A DNA stretch of 5,626 nt from Planctomycetota bacterium. GTDB lineage: Bacteria; Planctomycetota; Planctomycetia; Isosphaerales; Isosphaeraceae. The notes under the pieces are model-generated. The model made no database searches and was not told the origin of the DNA. It saw only the letters and a program-made list of their open reading frames with translations. The stretch covers positions 1 to 5,626 of the forward strand of contig JAKBCQ010000226.1 in assembly GCA_021807585.1 (NCBI GenBank). Direction: 5' to 3'. This document shows positions 1 through 5,597 of this stretch, in pieces. Numbering within the stretch: the first letter of the stretch is position 1; each line of letters starts with the position of its first letter. The position numbers and the translations under genes were made by a program.

Positions 1-391
1 GCTCACGCTTGCCGAAATTAAGTTGGGGAGTCTCGATCCGCGGCGTGATTTAACATATGTTAAAGATACAGTTGCGGGATTCGCCGCGATCGCGGCGTGC
101 GATCGGGCGATCGGCAAGGCGGTGAATATCGGTCGAGGCGAGGATTTATCGATCGGCGAGTTGGTCGATCGGATCGGAGCGCGGTTGGGAAAACGGCTTA
201 TCGTGCACACCGATCGCGAGCGAATGCGCCCCGCGGCGAGCGAAGTCGGCCGCTTGGTCGCGGGAACCGACCTGGCTCGCACGCTTTGGGGTTGGAAAAG
301 CGAATATACGCTTGATCAAGGGCTTGATGAAACAATCTCTTATGTTCAAACGCATTTGAACTTGTATCGAGTCGAATCGTATGCAACTTGA
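1..391 (+). CDS. Sugar-nucleotide 4,6-dehydratase (extended SDR, LegB-like), C-terminal fragment
   Basis: The reading frame is open from the left edge (first full codon at 2) to a TGA at 389-391, so this is the C-terminal ~129 residues of a longer protein; a TTG at 23 is only an internal codon. Visible motifs are IKLGSLDPRRDLTYVKDT near the start of the fragment, then VNIGRGEDLSIGELVDRI, then RMRPAASEV and a GW-containing segment (LWGWKSEYTLDQGLDETI). This order (RDxTYVKDT, NIG, RPxxSEV, LGWxP-like, GLxxTI) is typical of the C-terminal substrate-binding half of NAD-dependent nucleotide-sugar epimerases/dehydratases, and the RMRPxxSEVxRL stretch resembles LegB-type UDP-GlcNAc 4,6-dehydratases. 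Those act in the cytoplasm to make deoxy sugars for surface glycans. The Rossmann fold and YxxxK catalytic site would lie upstream, outside the window. The exact substrate is inferred; a related epimerase cannot be excluded. Confidence 0.82.
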   Translation, partial: LTLAEIKLGSLDPRRDLTYVKDTVAGFAAIAACDRAIGKAVNIGRGEDLSIGELVDRIGARLGKRLIVHTDRERMRPAASEVGRLVAGTDLARTLWGWKSEYTLDQGLDETISYVQTHLNLYRVESYAT

Positions 392-411
392 TGAAGCGAC
401 AGTGCTTTGAT

Positions 412-438
412 AGGTCGGGACGAAAATCGCCCCGACCT
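412..438. terminator. Hairpin between convergent genes, probable bidirectional terminator
   Basis: AGGTCGGG (412-419) is perfectly complementary to CCCGACCT (431-438). The intervening bases can extend the stem with CGA (421-423) pairing TCG (427-429) after one A/C mismatch, leaving an AAA loop. It lies 20 bases past the dehydratase stop and 40 bases past the stop of the minus-strand gene, where a shared terminator is expected. There is no T-run on either side, so classic rho-independent termination is not certain. Confidence 0.55.
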
Positions 439-478
439 CAAACGAGGTTTAACGCTTGATCGCGGCGTTGCTTCGCGC

Positions 479-1123
479 TCACGGACGGGGATCGGGGACG
501 AGCGTGAACGGAGAGCCGATCGCCTCGTTCCACAGTTTCTTCTGGTCGTCGGTGAGGACCGCGAGACCTTTCTCCATCGTTTCCTTGCGGAGTTCGGTCA
601 TTTTCTTCATCGCGGCCTCGCGATCTCCCTGGCTGTTCTGGAAGATCTCGCGCATTTGCGTGAACGAATCTTCCTGGATCGTCTTGATCTTCGATTTTTG
701 ATCGTCCGAGAGTTTGAGCGAAGAGCCGATCGTCGGGTCGGCGAGCATCGCGTCGAGACCTCGGGTTTGAAGCTCGATCTGGGTGAACCGCTTGACCTGC
801 TCGGACTTGAGAATCTCGGCGAGCGGTTTTTTCGATTCCTCGAGCATCGTTTGCATCAGCTCGCGCGACATCCGCATCCGATCTTGCGGTTCGGCGTCGC
901 GCATCTTCTCGAAATCTGAACTGTGCTTTTCACGCATCTCGGCGAGCATCGCATCGACTTTGGCGACTTGCTCGTCACTCATTTTCAACTCGGAACGGAC
1001 CGATTTATTGCTGAGGAGCATCACGCCCCGCATCATTCCGCCGCCTCGGCCTTGCGCGTACGCCGCCGATGAACCCGTCGCCACGATCGCCAACGCCAAC
1101 ACCCAACGCGATAAACGCGCCAT
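479..1123 (-). CDS. Secreted LTxxQ-motif (Spy/CpxP-like) helical protein
   Basis: A 214-residue protein. The start at 1123 is chosen because GGGAGG lies 5 bases upstream and it gives a clean signal peptide: basic start (MARLSRW), hydrophobic stretch at 8-16, and an A-Y-A|Q cleavage site after residue 23. The frame stays open upstream to 1330, but that extension is not signal-like. The mature part opens with a short Gly/Met-rich segment, then is charged and predicted helical with four LTxxQ-like elements: LKMSDEQ (46-52), ILKSEQ (104-109), LKLSDDQ (136-142) and VLTDDQ (189-194). The stretch around 109-122 (EQVKRFTQIELQTRG) matches a form common in planctomycete LTxxQ proteins. Spy/CpxP relatives are periplasmic chaperones or stress sensors; that role is inferred here from motifs only. 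The gene runs opposite to its neighbours and is convergent with the dehydratase. A more cautious name would be hypothetical secreted protein. Confidence 0.85.
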   Translation of the reverse strand: MARLSRWVLALAIVATGSSAAYAQGRGGGMMRGVMLLSNKSVRSELKMSDEQVAKVDAMLAEMREKHSSDFEKMRDAEPQDRMRMSRELMQTMLEESKKPLAEILKSEQVKRFTQIELQTRGLDAMLADPTIGSSLKLSDDQKSKIKTIQEDSFTQMREIFQNSQGDREAAMKKMTELRKETMEKGLAVLTDDQKKLWNEAIGSPFTLVPDPRP

Positions 1124-1128
1124 GATCG

Positions 1129-1134
1129 CCTCCC
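1129..1134 (-). promoter_or_regulatory. Ribosome binding site deciding the start of the LTxxQ gene
   Basis: On the minus strand this reads GGGAGG, 5 bases before the ATG at 1123. It favours this start over an in-frame ATG six codons upstream (1141) and over the open extension to 1330. Confidence 0.75.
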
Positions 1135-1241
1135 GTTGCATGCACGATTGAACCACCCGAGCCCTCGGCGAGCGCACGATCCGACCGCTCGTGGGCGTCG
1201 AGTCCCACAACTTAATGCGATTTTTCCCTCCGACCGGTCTC

Positions 1242-1285
1242 AAAAAAATCGCGGTATGTCGAATCTCGCCGGGCGATCCCGCGAT
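1242..1285 (-). terminator. Terminator-like hairpin with T7 tail upstream of the LTxxQ gene
   Basis: Read on the minus strand, ATCGCGG (1285-1279) and CCGCGAT (1254-1248) form a 7-bp stem, followed directly by a run of seven T (1248-1242, sharing one base with the stem). Inside the 24-base loop TCGC and GCGA can form a second small stem. This is the only stem-plus-T-run I see in the window, and it sits about 120 bases before the LTxxQ start codon. It could end minus-strand transcription entering from the right, or act in the leader of the LTxxQ gene. The long loop makes it a moderate candidate. Confidence 0.4.
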
Positions 1286-1425
1286 CGACCCGTGCGATCG
1301 CCACGCCGGCTCGACACATCCAATCTTCATCCGATCTTGATGACGGATTCATCTACTTTTGTACGCTAGACGTCGTGCGTTTCGTTCATTCCGCCGTGAC
1401 GCGACTTACAAGACGAGACTTCATC

Positions 1426-2496
1426 ATGAAATCAGAACGTATGCGATCGTTTGGAAGGCCGGGCTTCACCCTGATCGAGCTGTTGGTCGTGATCGCGATC
1501 ATCGCGGTTCTGATCGCTCTTCTCCTGCCCGCGGTCCAGCAGGCGCGCGAGGCCGCTCGCCGCGCGCAGTGCGTCAACAACCTCAAGCAACTCGCGCTCG
1601 CGGTCAACAATTACGAATCCGCTAATCAATGCTACCCAGGCGGGTCGTACTCGCAGTTTTTACCCGTCGAAGCCTTCCCCGAAAATTTCAGTTGCTTCGT
1701 CCGCTTGCTCCCCTACCTCGACCAAAGCCCGATGTTCAACGCCGTCAATTTCTCGTTCACGTCGAGCAACGCCCAGAACATCACGATCTCCAACGTCGCG
1801 GTCAACACCCTGATCTGCCCCAGCGACATCAACAATGCGCCGCAGGTCATCAGCCCCAACACGCCGTCGTCGTCGTTTAACATCGTTTACCCGATTCCCC
1901 CGGGAAATTGGCTGCAAAAGTTCTCGAGCTACGCCGCAAACGCCGGAACATTCGATTTCGGCTACAATCTTTCTTACGGTGTCGCTCAGTTCCAGATGTA
2001 TAACGGAACAATCTATAACGATAGCTCAATTACGGTCGCTTCGGTCAGCGACGGTACGAGCAACACCTTCCTCTTCGGCGAGCACGCGCACGGCGCCGAC
2101 GCGCTCAACGACCCCTATTACTACAATTCCGACGGATCGTGGAACTCGGGCCGCTGGTACGACACCCTCTTCTCCACCTTCTACCCGATGAATCTCAATC
2201 GGGGCTCCAACGGAGCGTTTGGGTCAAATAATTATTACTTTATTACAAGTGCGCAAAGCTTTCATCCCGGAGGCGCGAATTTCGCCTTCTGCGACGGCTC
2301 GGTTCGTTTCCTCAAAAACTCGGTATCGTCGTGGCGATTCTCGCCGACGAATCAGGATTCGTACGGAATGTGGATGCCGTTCGGGATGACATACGCCAAT
2401 TATATTTACACCATCAACATGGGATGTCAGCTCGGCGTTTATCAGGCGCTCTCGACCCGCTCGATGGGTGAAGTGATCGATATGTCCAGTTTCTGA
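1426..2496 (+). CDS. DUF1559 protein A (pilin-like N-terminus, H-X9-DG C-terminus)
   Basis: A 356-residue protein. The N-terminus is a type IV pilin/pseudopilin-like leader: short basic segment, then G13|FTLIE (Phe at mature +1, Glu18 at +5) and a hydrophobic helix to about residue 36, followed by the conserved [15 protein letters not shown] and NNLKQLALA stretches. The central DUF1559 (SBP_bac_10) domain is rich in Asn, Ser, Tyr and Phe, with paired cysteines and the [18 protein letters not shown] segment. The C-terminal [12 protein letters not shown] (280-291) is the H-X9-DG motif. Family members are expected to be processed by a prepilin peptidase and held at the cytoplasmic membrane or envelope; their function is not established. 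I chose the ATG at 1426, preceded by a weak GACGAG; the frame is open to a GTG at 1375, and the ATG at 1441 lacks a Shine-Dalgarno. It is a close paralogue of the gene at 3238 and precedes a lipoprotein gene. Confidence 0.92.
   Translation: MKSERMRSFGRPGFTLIELLVVIAIIAVLIALLLPAVQQAREAARRAQCVNNLKQLALAVNNYESANQCYPGGSYSQFLPVEAFPENFSCFVRLLPYLDQSPMFNAVNFSFTSSNAQNITISNVAVNTLICPSDINNAPQVISPNTPSSSFNIVYPIPPGNWLQKFSSYAANAGTFDFGYNLSYGVAQFQMYNGTIYNDSSITVASVSDGTSNTFLFGEHAHGADALNDPYYYNSDGSWNSGRWYDTLFSTFYPMNLNRGSNGAFGSNNYYFITSAQSFHPGGANFAFCDGSVRFLKNSVSSWRFSPTNQDSYGMWMPFGMTYANYIYTINMGCQLGVYQALSTRSMGEVIDMSSF
1531..1619 (+). repeat. Near-identical block shared with DUF1559 gene B (copy 1)
   Basis: These 89 bases match 3337-3425 at 88 positions by eye, the only difference being an A/G at 1590. 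They encode [14 protein letters not shown] through NNYES, just after the hydrophobic helix. The constant offset of 1806 bases shows the two genes are collinear here. Confidence 0.85.
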
Positions 2497-2524
2497 TCGC
2501 CGTCGCCGTCTTGATTCCAAACCC

Positions 2525-2552
2525 GATCGATCGATTCCCCCCTCGATCGATC
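2525..2552 (+). terminator. Strong hairpin after DUF1559 gene A
   Basis: GATCGATCGA (2525-2534) and TCGATCGATC (2543-2552) form a perfect 10-bp stem around an 8-base pyrimidine loop, TTCCCCCC. It starts 28 bases after the stop codon and 28 bases before the lipoprotein ATG. It is followed by an A-run rather than a T-run, so it may limit read-through or stabilise the upstream message instead of being a classic terminator. Each arm is also partly self-complementary. Confidence 0.5.
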
Positions 2553-2580
2553 CCAAAAAACAGGTGTGAGTTTACCAAAT

Positions 2581-3018
2581 ATGAATACTGTTGGAATTCG
2601 GTCCGTTTTGGTCGCGGCGTGCTTCGCCGGAATCGTCGGTTGCGGCGAGAATCTTCCGACGCCTCGGCCGGGGACTCCGGCGGGGCCTTCGCACAACGGA
2701 TCGCTTTTGCCGATTCCGGGAGATCTCGGCTACGTCGAGATCGTCAACACGCCCCTTTCCACCAAGACGACCGAATCACAAATCGGCGTCTACTTTTACG
2801 AGAAGGACGCGAAGACTCCCGTTTCGTCTCCTCCGGGCGACGTCAAATTGACGTTGGAATTGCCCAAGGGGAATACCGAAGTCTTCCTCAAGCCCGATCC
2901 CAAAAATCCCGGCGGGTTTCAATCGGCGCGCGGCGATCACGGCCGCCGCGAACTGATCGGCAAGCTCGAATTCACCCTGAGCGGCAAGCCGATCGACTTG
3001 CCCATCATGACTCGTTGA
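2581..3018 (+). CDS. Small putative lipoprotein of unknown function
   Basis: A 145-residue protein not assigned to a named family. The N-terminus MNTVGIRSVLVAACFAGIVGC is a lipoprotein signal peptide: one basic residue, a hydrophobic core, and a lipobox ending in Cys21 (I-V-G-C), after which a flexible Pro/Gly-rich linker (about 25-40) leads into a compact domain. The domain (about 48-145) has alternating hydrophobic and polar stretches suggesting beta strands (YVEIVNT, IGVYFYEK, VKLTLELP, LEFTLSG), and ends in a PDPKNPGGFQSARGDH segment and a DLPIMTR tail. The ATG at 2581 is preferred because it gives a normal-length signal peptide; an in-frame GTG at 2566 adds five residues, and the AGGTGTGAG upstream serves the ATG only loosely. 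Small secreted or lipoprotein genes are often seen next to DUF1559 genes in planctomycetes, so an envelope partner role is plausible but inferred. Confidence 0.8.
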   Translation: MNTVGIRSVLVAACFAGIVGCGENLPTPRPGTPAGPSHNGSLLPIPGDLGYVEIVNTPLSTKTTESQIGVYFYEKDAKTPVSSPPGDVKLTLELPKGNTEVFLKPDPKNPGGFQSARGDHGRRELIGKLEFTLSGKPIDLPIMTR

Positions 3019-3038
3019 CACTCGTCTCGCAACGCGAC

Positions 3039-3066
3039 CGATCGTCGAGCGGCGCATCGGCGATCG
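3039..3066 (+). terminator. Hairpin after the lipoprotein gene
   Basis: CGATCGTCGA (3039-3048) pairs with TCGGCGATCG (3057-3066) to give a 10-bp stem with one T/G wobble and an 8-base loop (GCGGCGCA). It begins 20 bases after the lipoprotein stop codon. No T-run follows, so termination is inferred from position and stem strength only. Confidence 0.45.
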
Positions 3067-3098
3067 TCGTCTACGCTCGAATCGATTCGGTTCGGCGC

Positions 3099-3121
3099 GT
3101 CAATCGATCAAGTCAATCGAT
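3099..3121. repeat. Short direct repeat GTCAATCGAT, two copies
   Basis: GTCAATCGAT occurs at 3099-3108 and again at 3112-3121, a 13-base period, with a further ATCGAT at 3081-3086. It lies about 120 bases upstream of DUF1559 gene B. Short repeats at near-helical spacing can be regulator sites, but the excess of GATC-type words in this DNA makes chance quite possible. Confidence 0.3.
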
Positions 3122-3156
3122 TAATTTCATCCGTTTCCGATCGGATCTTCACAACA

Positions 3157-3177
3157 TGTACCCGAATCGCGGGTACA
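3157..3177. promoter_or_regulatory. Inverted repeat upstream of DUF1559 gene B, possible operator or terminator
   Basis: TGTACCCG (3157-3164) and CGGGTACA (3170-3177) form a perfect 8-bp inverted repeat around AATCG. Unlike the other hairpins here it is not built from CGATCG. The right arm overlaps TACAAT (3174-3179), which resembles a -10 box; TTCACA (3148-3153) resembles a -35 box, but the 20-base spacing is longer than usual. It lies 60 bases before the start codon, so an operator over a promoter is one reading and a simple RNA hairpin is another. Confidence 0.35.
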
Positions 3178-3225
3178 ATTTGAATCGTTATCTTTGATAA
3201 TAATCGGCTATGTTCAGTTTTTTAT

Positions 3226-3231
3226 GGAGAG
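3226..3231 (+). promoter_or_regulatory. Ribosome binding site of DUF1559 gene B
   Basis: GGAGAG lies 6 bases upstream of the ATG at 3238, following a run of six T. It is a much better Shine-Dalgarno than the one before paralogue A, suggesting different translation strength. Confidence 0.7.
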
Positions 3232-3237
3232 TTCACG

Positions 3238-4299
3238 ATGTCTTTCCCCGAACGCGGTTCGCGTCGCGGCTTCACGCTGATTGAGCTGTTGGTGGTGATC
3301 GCGATCATCGCGGTGCTGATCGCTCTTCTGCTTCCGGCGGTCCAGCAGGCGCGCGAGGCCGCTCGCCGCGCGCAGTGCGTCAACAACCTCAAGCAGCTCG
3401 CGCTCGCGGTCAACAATTACGAATCGACCAATCAATGCTATCCCGGCGGATCGTACTCGAATTACGCCGTTCCCTATCACTTCGCCGAGAATTTCAGTTG
3501 CTTCGTTCGCCTCGCGCCGTTTCTCGACCAGGCGCCGCTGTACAACTCGGTCAATTTTACGTACAATTCTTCAAATCCGACGAATATCACGATCGCCGGT
3601 ATTCGAATCAACTCACTCGTCTGCCCGAGCGATTACAACAACCAGCCGCAGCCGATCAGCCCGCAAACTCCGGCGTCGTCGTTTAACGTCGTTTATCCGC
3701 TTCCTCCCGGAACCTGGATGCAACAGTATTCGAGCTACGCCGCCAACGCGGGAACGTTCGATTTCGGCTACATCACCGCGTACGGAGGAGCGCAGTTTCA
3801 AATGTACAATGGTACAATCTATAACGACAGCTCCGTCACGGTCGCTTCGGTCAGCGACGGCACGAGCAACACCTTCCTCTTCGGCGAGCACAGCCACGCC
3901 ACTTATGCAAAATTTGATCCCAATTATATGAATTCCAATAACTCCTGGAATTCGGGACGTTGGTACGACACCCTTTTCGCCGCGTTTTATCCCCCCAACG
4001 TCGGCAGAGATAGTTCGGCGATCGCCAATTTCGGCTATTTTTACCCCACCGCGGCGACGAGCATGCATCCCGGAGGCGCGAATTTCGCCTTCTGCGACGG
4101 CTCGGTCAGGTTCATCAAAAATTCGATCTCGTCGTGGCGATTCGGCAATTCCGGATCGGGACCCCACGGAATGTCTCTGCCGATCGGTATCGCCTACGCG
4201 AATTACGTCTACTCGATCACCAACGGCTGTCAACTCGGCGTCTATCAGGCGCTCTCGACGCGTTCGATGGGCGAGGTGATCGACGCCTCCAGCTTCTAA
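3238..4299 (+). CDS. DUF1559 protein B (pilin-like N-terminus, H-X9-DG C-terminus)
   Basis: A 353-residue paralogue of the protein encoded at 1426-2496, about 70% identical by eye along its full length. The leader is short ([11 protein letters not shown], cleavage expected after Gly11), giving mature FTLIE with Glu16 at +5, then the same hydrophobic helix and [15 protein letters not shown] segment. The DUF1559 body contains [34 protein letters not shown] and [13 protein letters not shown], all shared with paralogue A. The H-X9-DG motif is [12 protein letters not shown] at 277-288. The start is fixed by the Shine-Dalgarno at 3226. The most variable parts are residues about 60-75 and 255-275, and the segment after H-X9-DG. 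Likely exported and membrane-anchored through its pilin-like helix; it should not be called a pilin proper, and its role is unknown. It may have its own promoter in the 219-base gap after the lipoprotein. Confidence 0.93.
   Translation: MSFPERGSRRGFTLIELLVVIAIIAVLIALLLPAVQQAREAARRAQCVNNLKQLALAVNNYESTNQCYPGGSYSNYAVPYHFAENFSCFVRLAPFLDQAPLYNSVNFTYNSSNPTNITIAGIRINSLVCPSDYNNQPQPISPQTPASSFNVVYPLPPGTWMQQYSSYAANAGTFDFGYITAYGGAQFQMYNGTIYNDSSVTVASVSDGTSNTFLFGEHSHATYAKFDPNYMNSNNSWNSGRWYDTLFAAFYPPNVGRDSSAIANFGYFYPTAATSMHPGGANFAFCDGSVRFIKNSISSWRFGNSGSGPHGMSLPIGIAYANYVYSITNGCQLGVYQALSTRSMGEVIDASSF
3337..3425 (+). repeat. Near-identical block shared with DUF1559 gene A (copy 2)
   Basis: Partner of 1531-1619 with one mismatch in 89 bases. 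Two shorter near-identical blocks also pair between the genes: 3838-3891 with 2032-2085 (one difference) and 4066-4106 with 2263-2303 (identical). Confidence 0.85.
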
Positions 4300-4330
4300 T
4301 CACATCCTCAATCCCCTACCCTCACGTCTC

Positions 4331-4363
4331 GCGTCGATCGATCACGACCCGGTCGGTCGACGC
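4331..4363 (+). terminator. Hairpin after DUF1559 gene B, probable terminator
   Basis: GCGTCGA (4331-4337) pairs with TCGACGC (4357-4363), and an inner stem CGAC/GTCG (4345-4348 with 4352-4355) can form in the loop. A T-rich stretch (TTCTATTTGTAATTATT) follows directly, making it the most terminator-like of the plus-strand hairpins. It starts 31 bases after the stop codon. Confidence 0.5.
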
Positions 4364-4424
4364 TTCTATTTGTAATTATTCATAAAATTATAAAATATCA
4401 AGTTATTTGAATTTAATGACGGCC
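4364..4424. promoter_or_regulatory. AT-rich island upstream of the nrnA-like gene
   Basis: About 60 bases with very few G or C, in strong contrast to the surrounding DNA. It lies between the hairpin after DUF1559-B and the promoter-like sequence at 4465. It could be an upstream activating (UP-like) element, a site for a DNA-bending protein, or simply relaxed intergenic DNA. No coding content is visible. Confidence 0.4.
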
Positions 4425-4464
4425 GTAGTCCCCCTCGATACGCCGACCTCAAATTCGCCTTGGG

Positions 4465-4494
4465 TTGCGGTTCGGCTTCGTTCCGCGTTACCAT
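4465..4494 (+). promoter_or_regulatory. Candidate sigma-70-type promoter of the nrnA-like gene
   Basis: TTGCGG (4465-4470) and TACCAT (4489-4494) are separated by 18 bases. Transcription would start near 4501, giving a leader of about 37 bases to the ATG at 4538. Each box departs from consensus, so this is a candidate only. Confidence 0.4.
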
Positions 4495-4537
4495 GTCCTA
4501 GTCTTTGAAAAACCAAGGGGACACGGAACTCTCTTCA

Positions 4538-5596
4538 ATGCGTACCGATTGGACGTCGCTGGCCGATTTTATCGCCCGGCACGAACGTTTTTTGGTGACG
4601 ACGCACGTTCGGCCCGACGGCGACGCGCTCGGTTCCGAGGTCGGGATGGCGGGTCTGTTGCGCCAAAAGGGGAAGGATGTTCGCGTCGTCAACGCGAGCC
4701 AAACCCCCGCTCGATACGATTACCTCGACCCTTCGGGAACGCTTTTCGAGCATTTCGGCTCGACCGTTCACCCCGCCGATCTCGCCGATCGCCAGGCGAT
4801 CGTCATTCTCGACCTCTCTTCGTGGTCGCAGCTCGGCGATATGGCCGAATTCGTCCGCGGCTTTCCCGGAAGTCGATTGATAATCGATCATCATGTTAGT
4901 CAAGACGACATGGGAGCGATTGTTTTAAAGGACACGTCGGCCGAGGCGACGGGTTCGCTCGTCGCCAAGGCCGTGAAGGCGCTCCGCTGCGAATTCACCG
5001 GCGAGATGGCGACGGGTTTGATCACCGCGATCGCGATGGACACGGGTTGGTTCCGTCACCCGTCGACGAGCCCCGACACCTTCCGCACCGCGGCCGAACT
5101 CGTCGAGGCGGGAGCGAACGTGTCTGAAATCTACAAGTTATTATTTGAGCGAAACACGCTGGGCCGGTTGAAGATGATGGGGGGAACGCTGTGCGGGATT
5201 CAAACCGATTTCGACGGCCGTGTCGTTTACACCACGGTGACGCGCGACGATTTTGACCGGACGGGAGCGATCCCCGCCGAGACCGAGGATCTCGTCGATT
5301 TCACCGTGACGGTCGACGGCGCCGACGTCGGTTTGTTGTTCATCGAGCAGCGCCGCGGCGGCGTGAAGTTTAGCGTCCGTTCGCGGAACGGCTTCGATTG
5401 CGCGCGCCTGGCTCGACGGTTCGGCGGCGGAGGCCACAAGGCCGCCGCGGGGGGGATGATTCCAGACCCGCTCGCCGAACACCTGCCGCGGGTTCTCGAC
5501 GCGGTGCGCGAACAACTTACCGAAGTTATCAAACAGCCCGATCCCGCGACCGATCGATCGACGCGATCGGTTCTTGCCCCCGCCGAAAACCGATGA
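4538..5596 (+). CDS. DHH/DHHA1 phosphoesterase, NrnA-type (oligoribonuclease / pAp phosphatase)
   Basis: A 352-residue cytoplasmic enzyme. DHH domain motifs are all present: HVRPDGDALGS (23-33, metal-binding Asp27 and Asp29), ILDLS (Asp92), IDHH (116-119) and MDTGWFRHPSTS (Asp168). The C-terminal DHHA1 domain has RRFGGGGHKAAAGG (293-306), the substrate-binding glycine-rich loop. This order and length fit bacterial NrnA, a Mn-dependent enzyme that degrades short RNA oligomers and dephosphorylates 3'-phosphoadenosine 5'-phosphate; the dual activity is known for the family, not shown here. A tail of about 20 residues after the domain (roughly 333-352) is low-complexity. I chose the ATG at 4538: the frame is open to a TTG at 4505, but that lies almost on the predicted transcription start. 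Neither start has a strong Shine-Dalgarno (GGAAC lies before the ATG). It follows a spacer with its own promoter-like sequence, so it is probably not co-transcribed with DUF1559-B. Confidence 0.93.
   Translation: MRTDWTSLADFIARHERFLVTTHVRPDGDALGSEVGMAGLLRQKGKDVRVVNASQTPARYDYLDPSGTLFEHFGSTVHPADLADRQAIVILDLSSWSQLGDMAEFVRGFPGSRLIIDHHVSQDDMGAIVLKDTSAEATGSLVAKAVKALRCEFTGEMATGLITAIAMDTGWFRHPSTSPDTFRTAAELVEAGANVSEIYKLLFERNTLGRLKMMGGTLCGIQTDFDGRVVYTTVTRDDFDRTGAIPAETEDLVDFTVTVDGADVGLLFIEQRRGGVKFSVRSRNGFDCARLARRFGGGGHKAAAGGMIPDPLAEHLPRVLDAVREQLTEVIKQPDPATDRSTRSVLAPAENR
5549..5571 (+). other. Perfect hairpin inside the 3' end of the nrnA-like gene
   Basis: ACCGATCG (5549-5556) pairs with CGATCGGT (5564-5571) around a 7-base loop. 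It lies within the coding sequence, over codons about 338-345, in the tail after the conserved DHHA1 domain, and ends 25 bases before the end of the stop codon. Its position mirrors the hairpins just after the other plus-strand genes. Confidence 0.5.
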
Positions 5597-5597
5597 T

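Larger units (their letters stand above)
1124..1425. other. Divergent intergenic spacer rich in inverted repeats
   Basis: This 302-base spacer separates the divergently transcribed LTxxQ and DUF1559-A genes, so promoters for both should lie here. I see no convincing gene. It contains a small hairpin GTGGG/CCCAC (1191-1208), the palindrome GACCGGTC (1232-1239), a run of seven A (1242-1248), and a cluster of CGATCG-type palindromes at 1272-1302. No strong -35/-10 pair stands out. A weak plus-strand candidate is TTGATG (1337) followed 19 bases later by TACGCT (1362), too weak to annotate on its own. Confidence 0.5.

Noticed and set aside
407..919. A 170-codon plus-strand open frame opposite the LTxxQ gene
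   Set aside because: It lies antisense to a protein with a clear signal peptide, ribosome binding site and repeated LTxxQ motifs; its Arg/Leu/Glu-rich translation looks like a reverse-strand shadow.
1124..1330. N-terminal extension of the LTxxQ protein to a start at 1330
   Set aside because: The extension is not signal-like, would bury the signal peptide inside the protein, and a good Shine-Dalgarno precedes the ATG at 1123.
2525..3121. A CRISPR-like or other regular repeat array made of CGATCG words
   Set aside because: The repeats are short, irregularly spaced, occur across the whole window including coding DNA, and have no constant spacer length.
1531..3425. An insertion sequence or transposon bounded by the 89-base repeats
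   Set aside because: The repeats are matching codons inside two collinear paralogues, not element ends; no transposase or target-site duplication is visible.
3613..4233. A 206-codon minus-strand open frame opposite DUF1559 gene B
   Set aside because: It is the complement of a well-supported conserved gene, with an Arg/Val/Gly/Ile-rich composition typical of antisense shadows and no recognisable domain.
1426..4299. A type IV pilus or type II secretion operon
   Set aside because: Only the N-terminal leader and helix are pilin-like. The DUF1559 body and H-X9-DG motif identify a different family, and no assembly ATPase, platform protein or peptidase gene is present.
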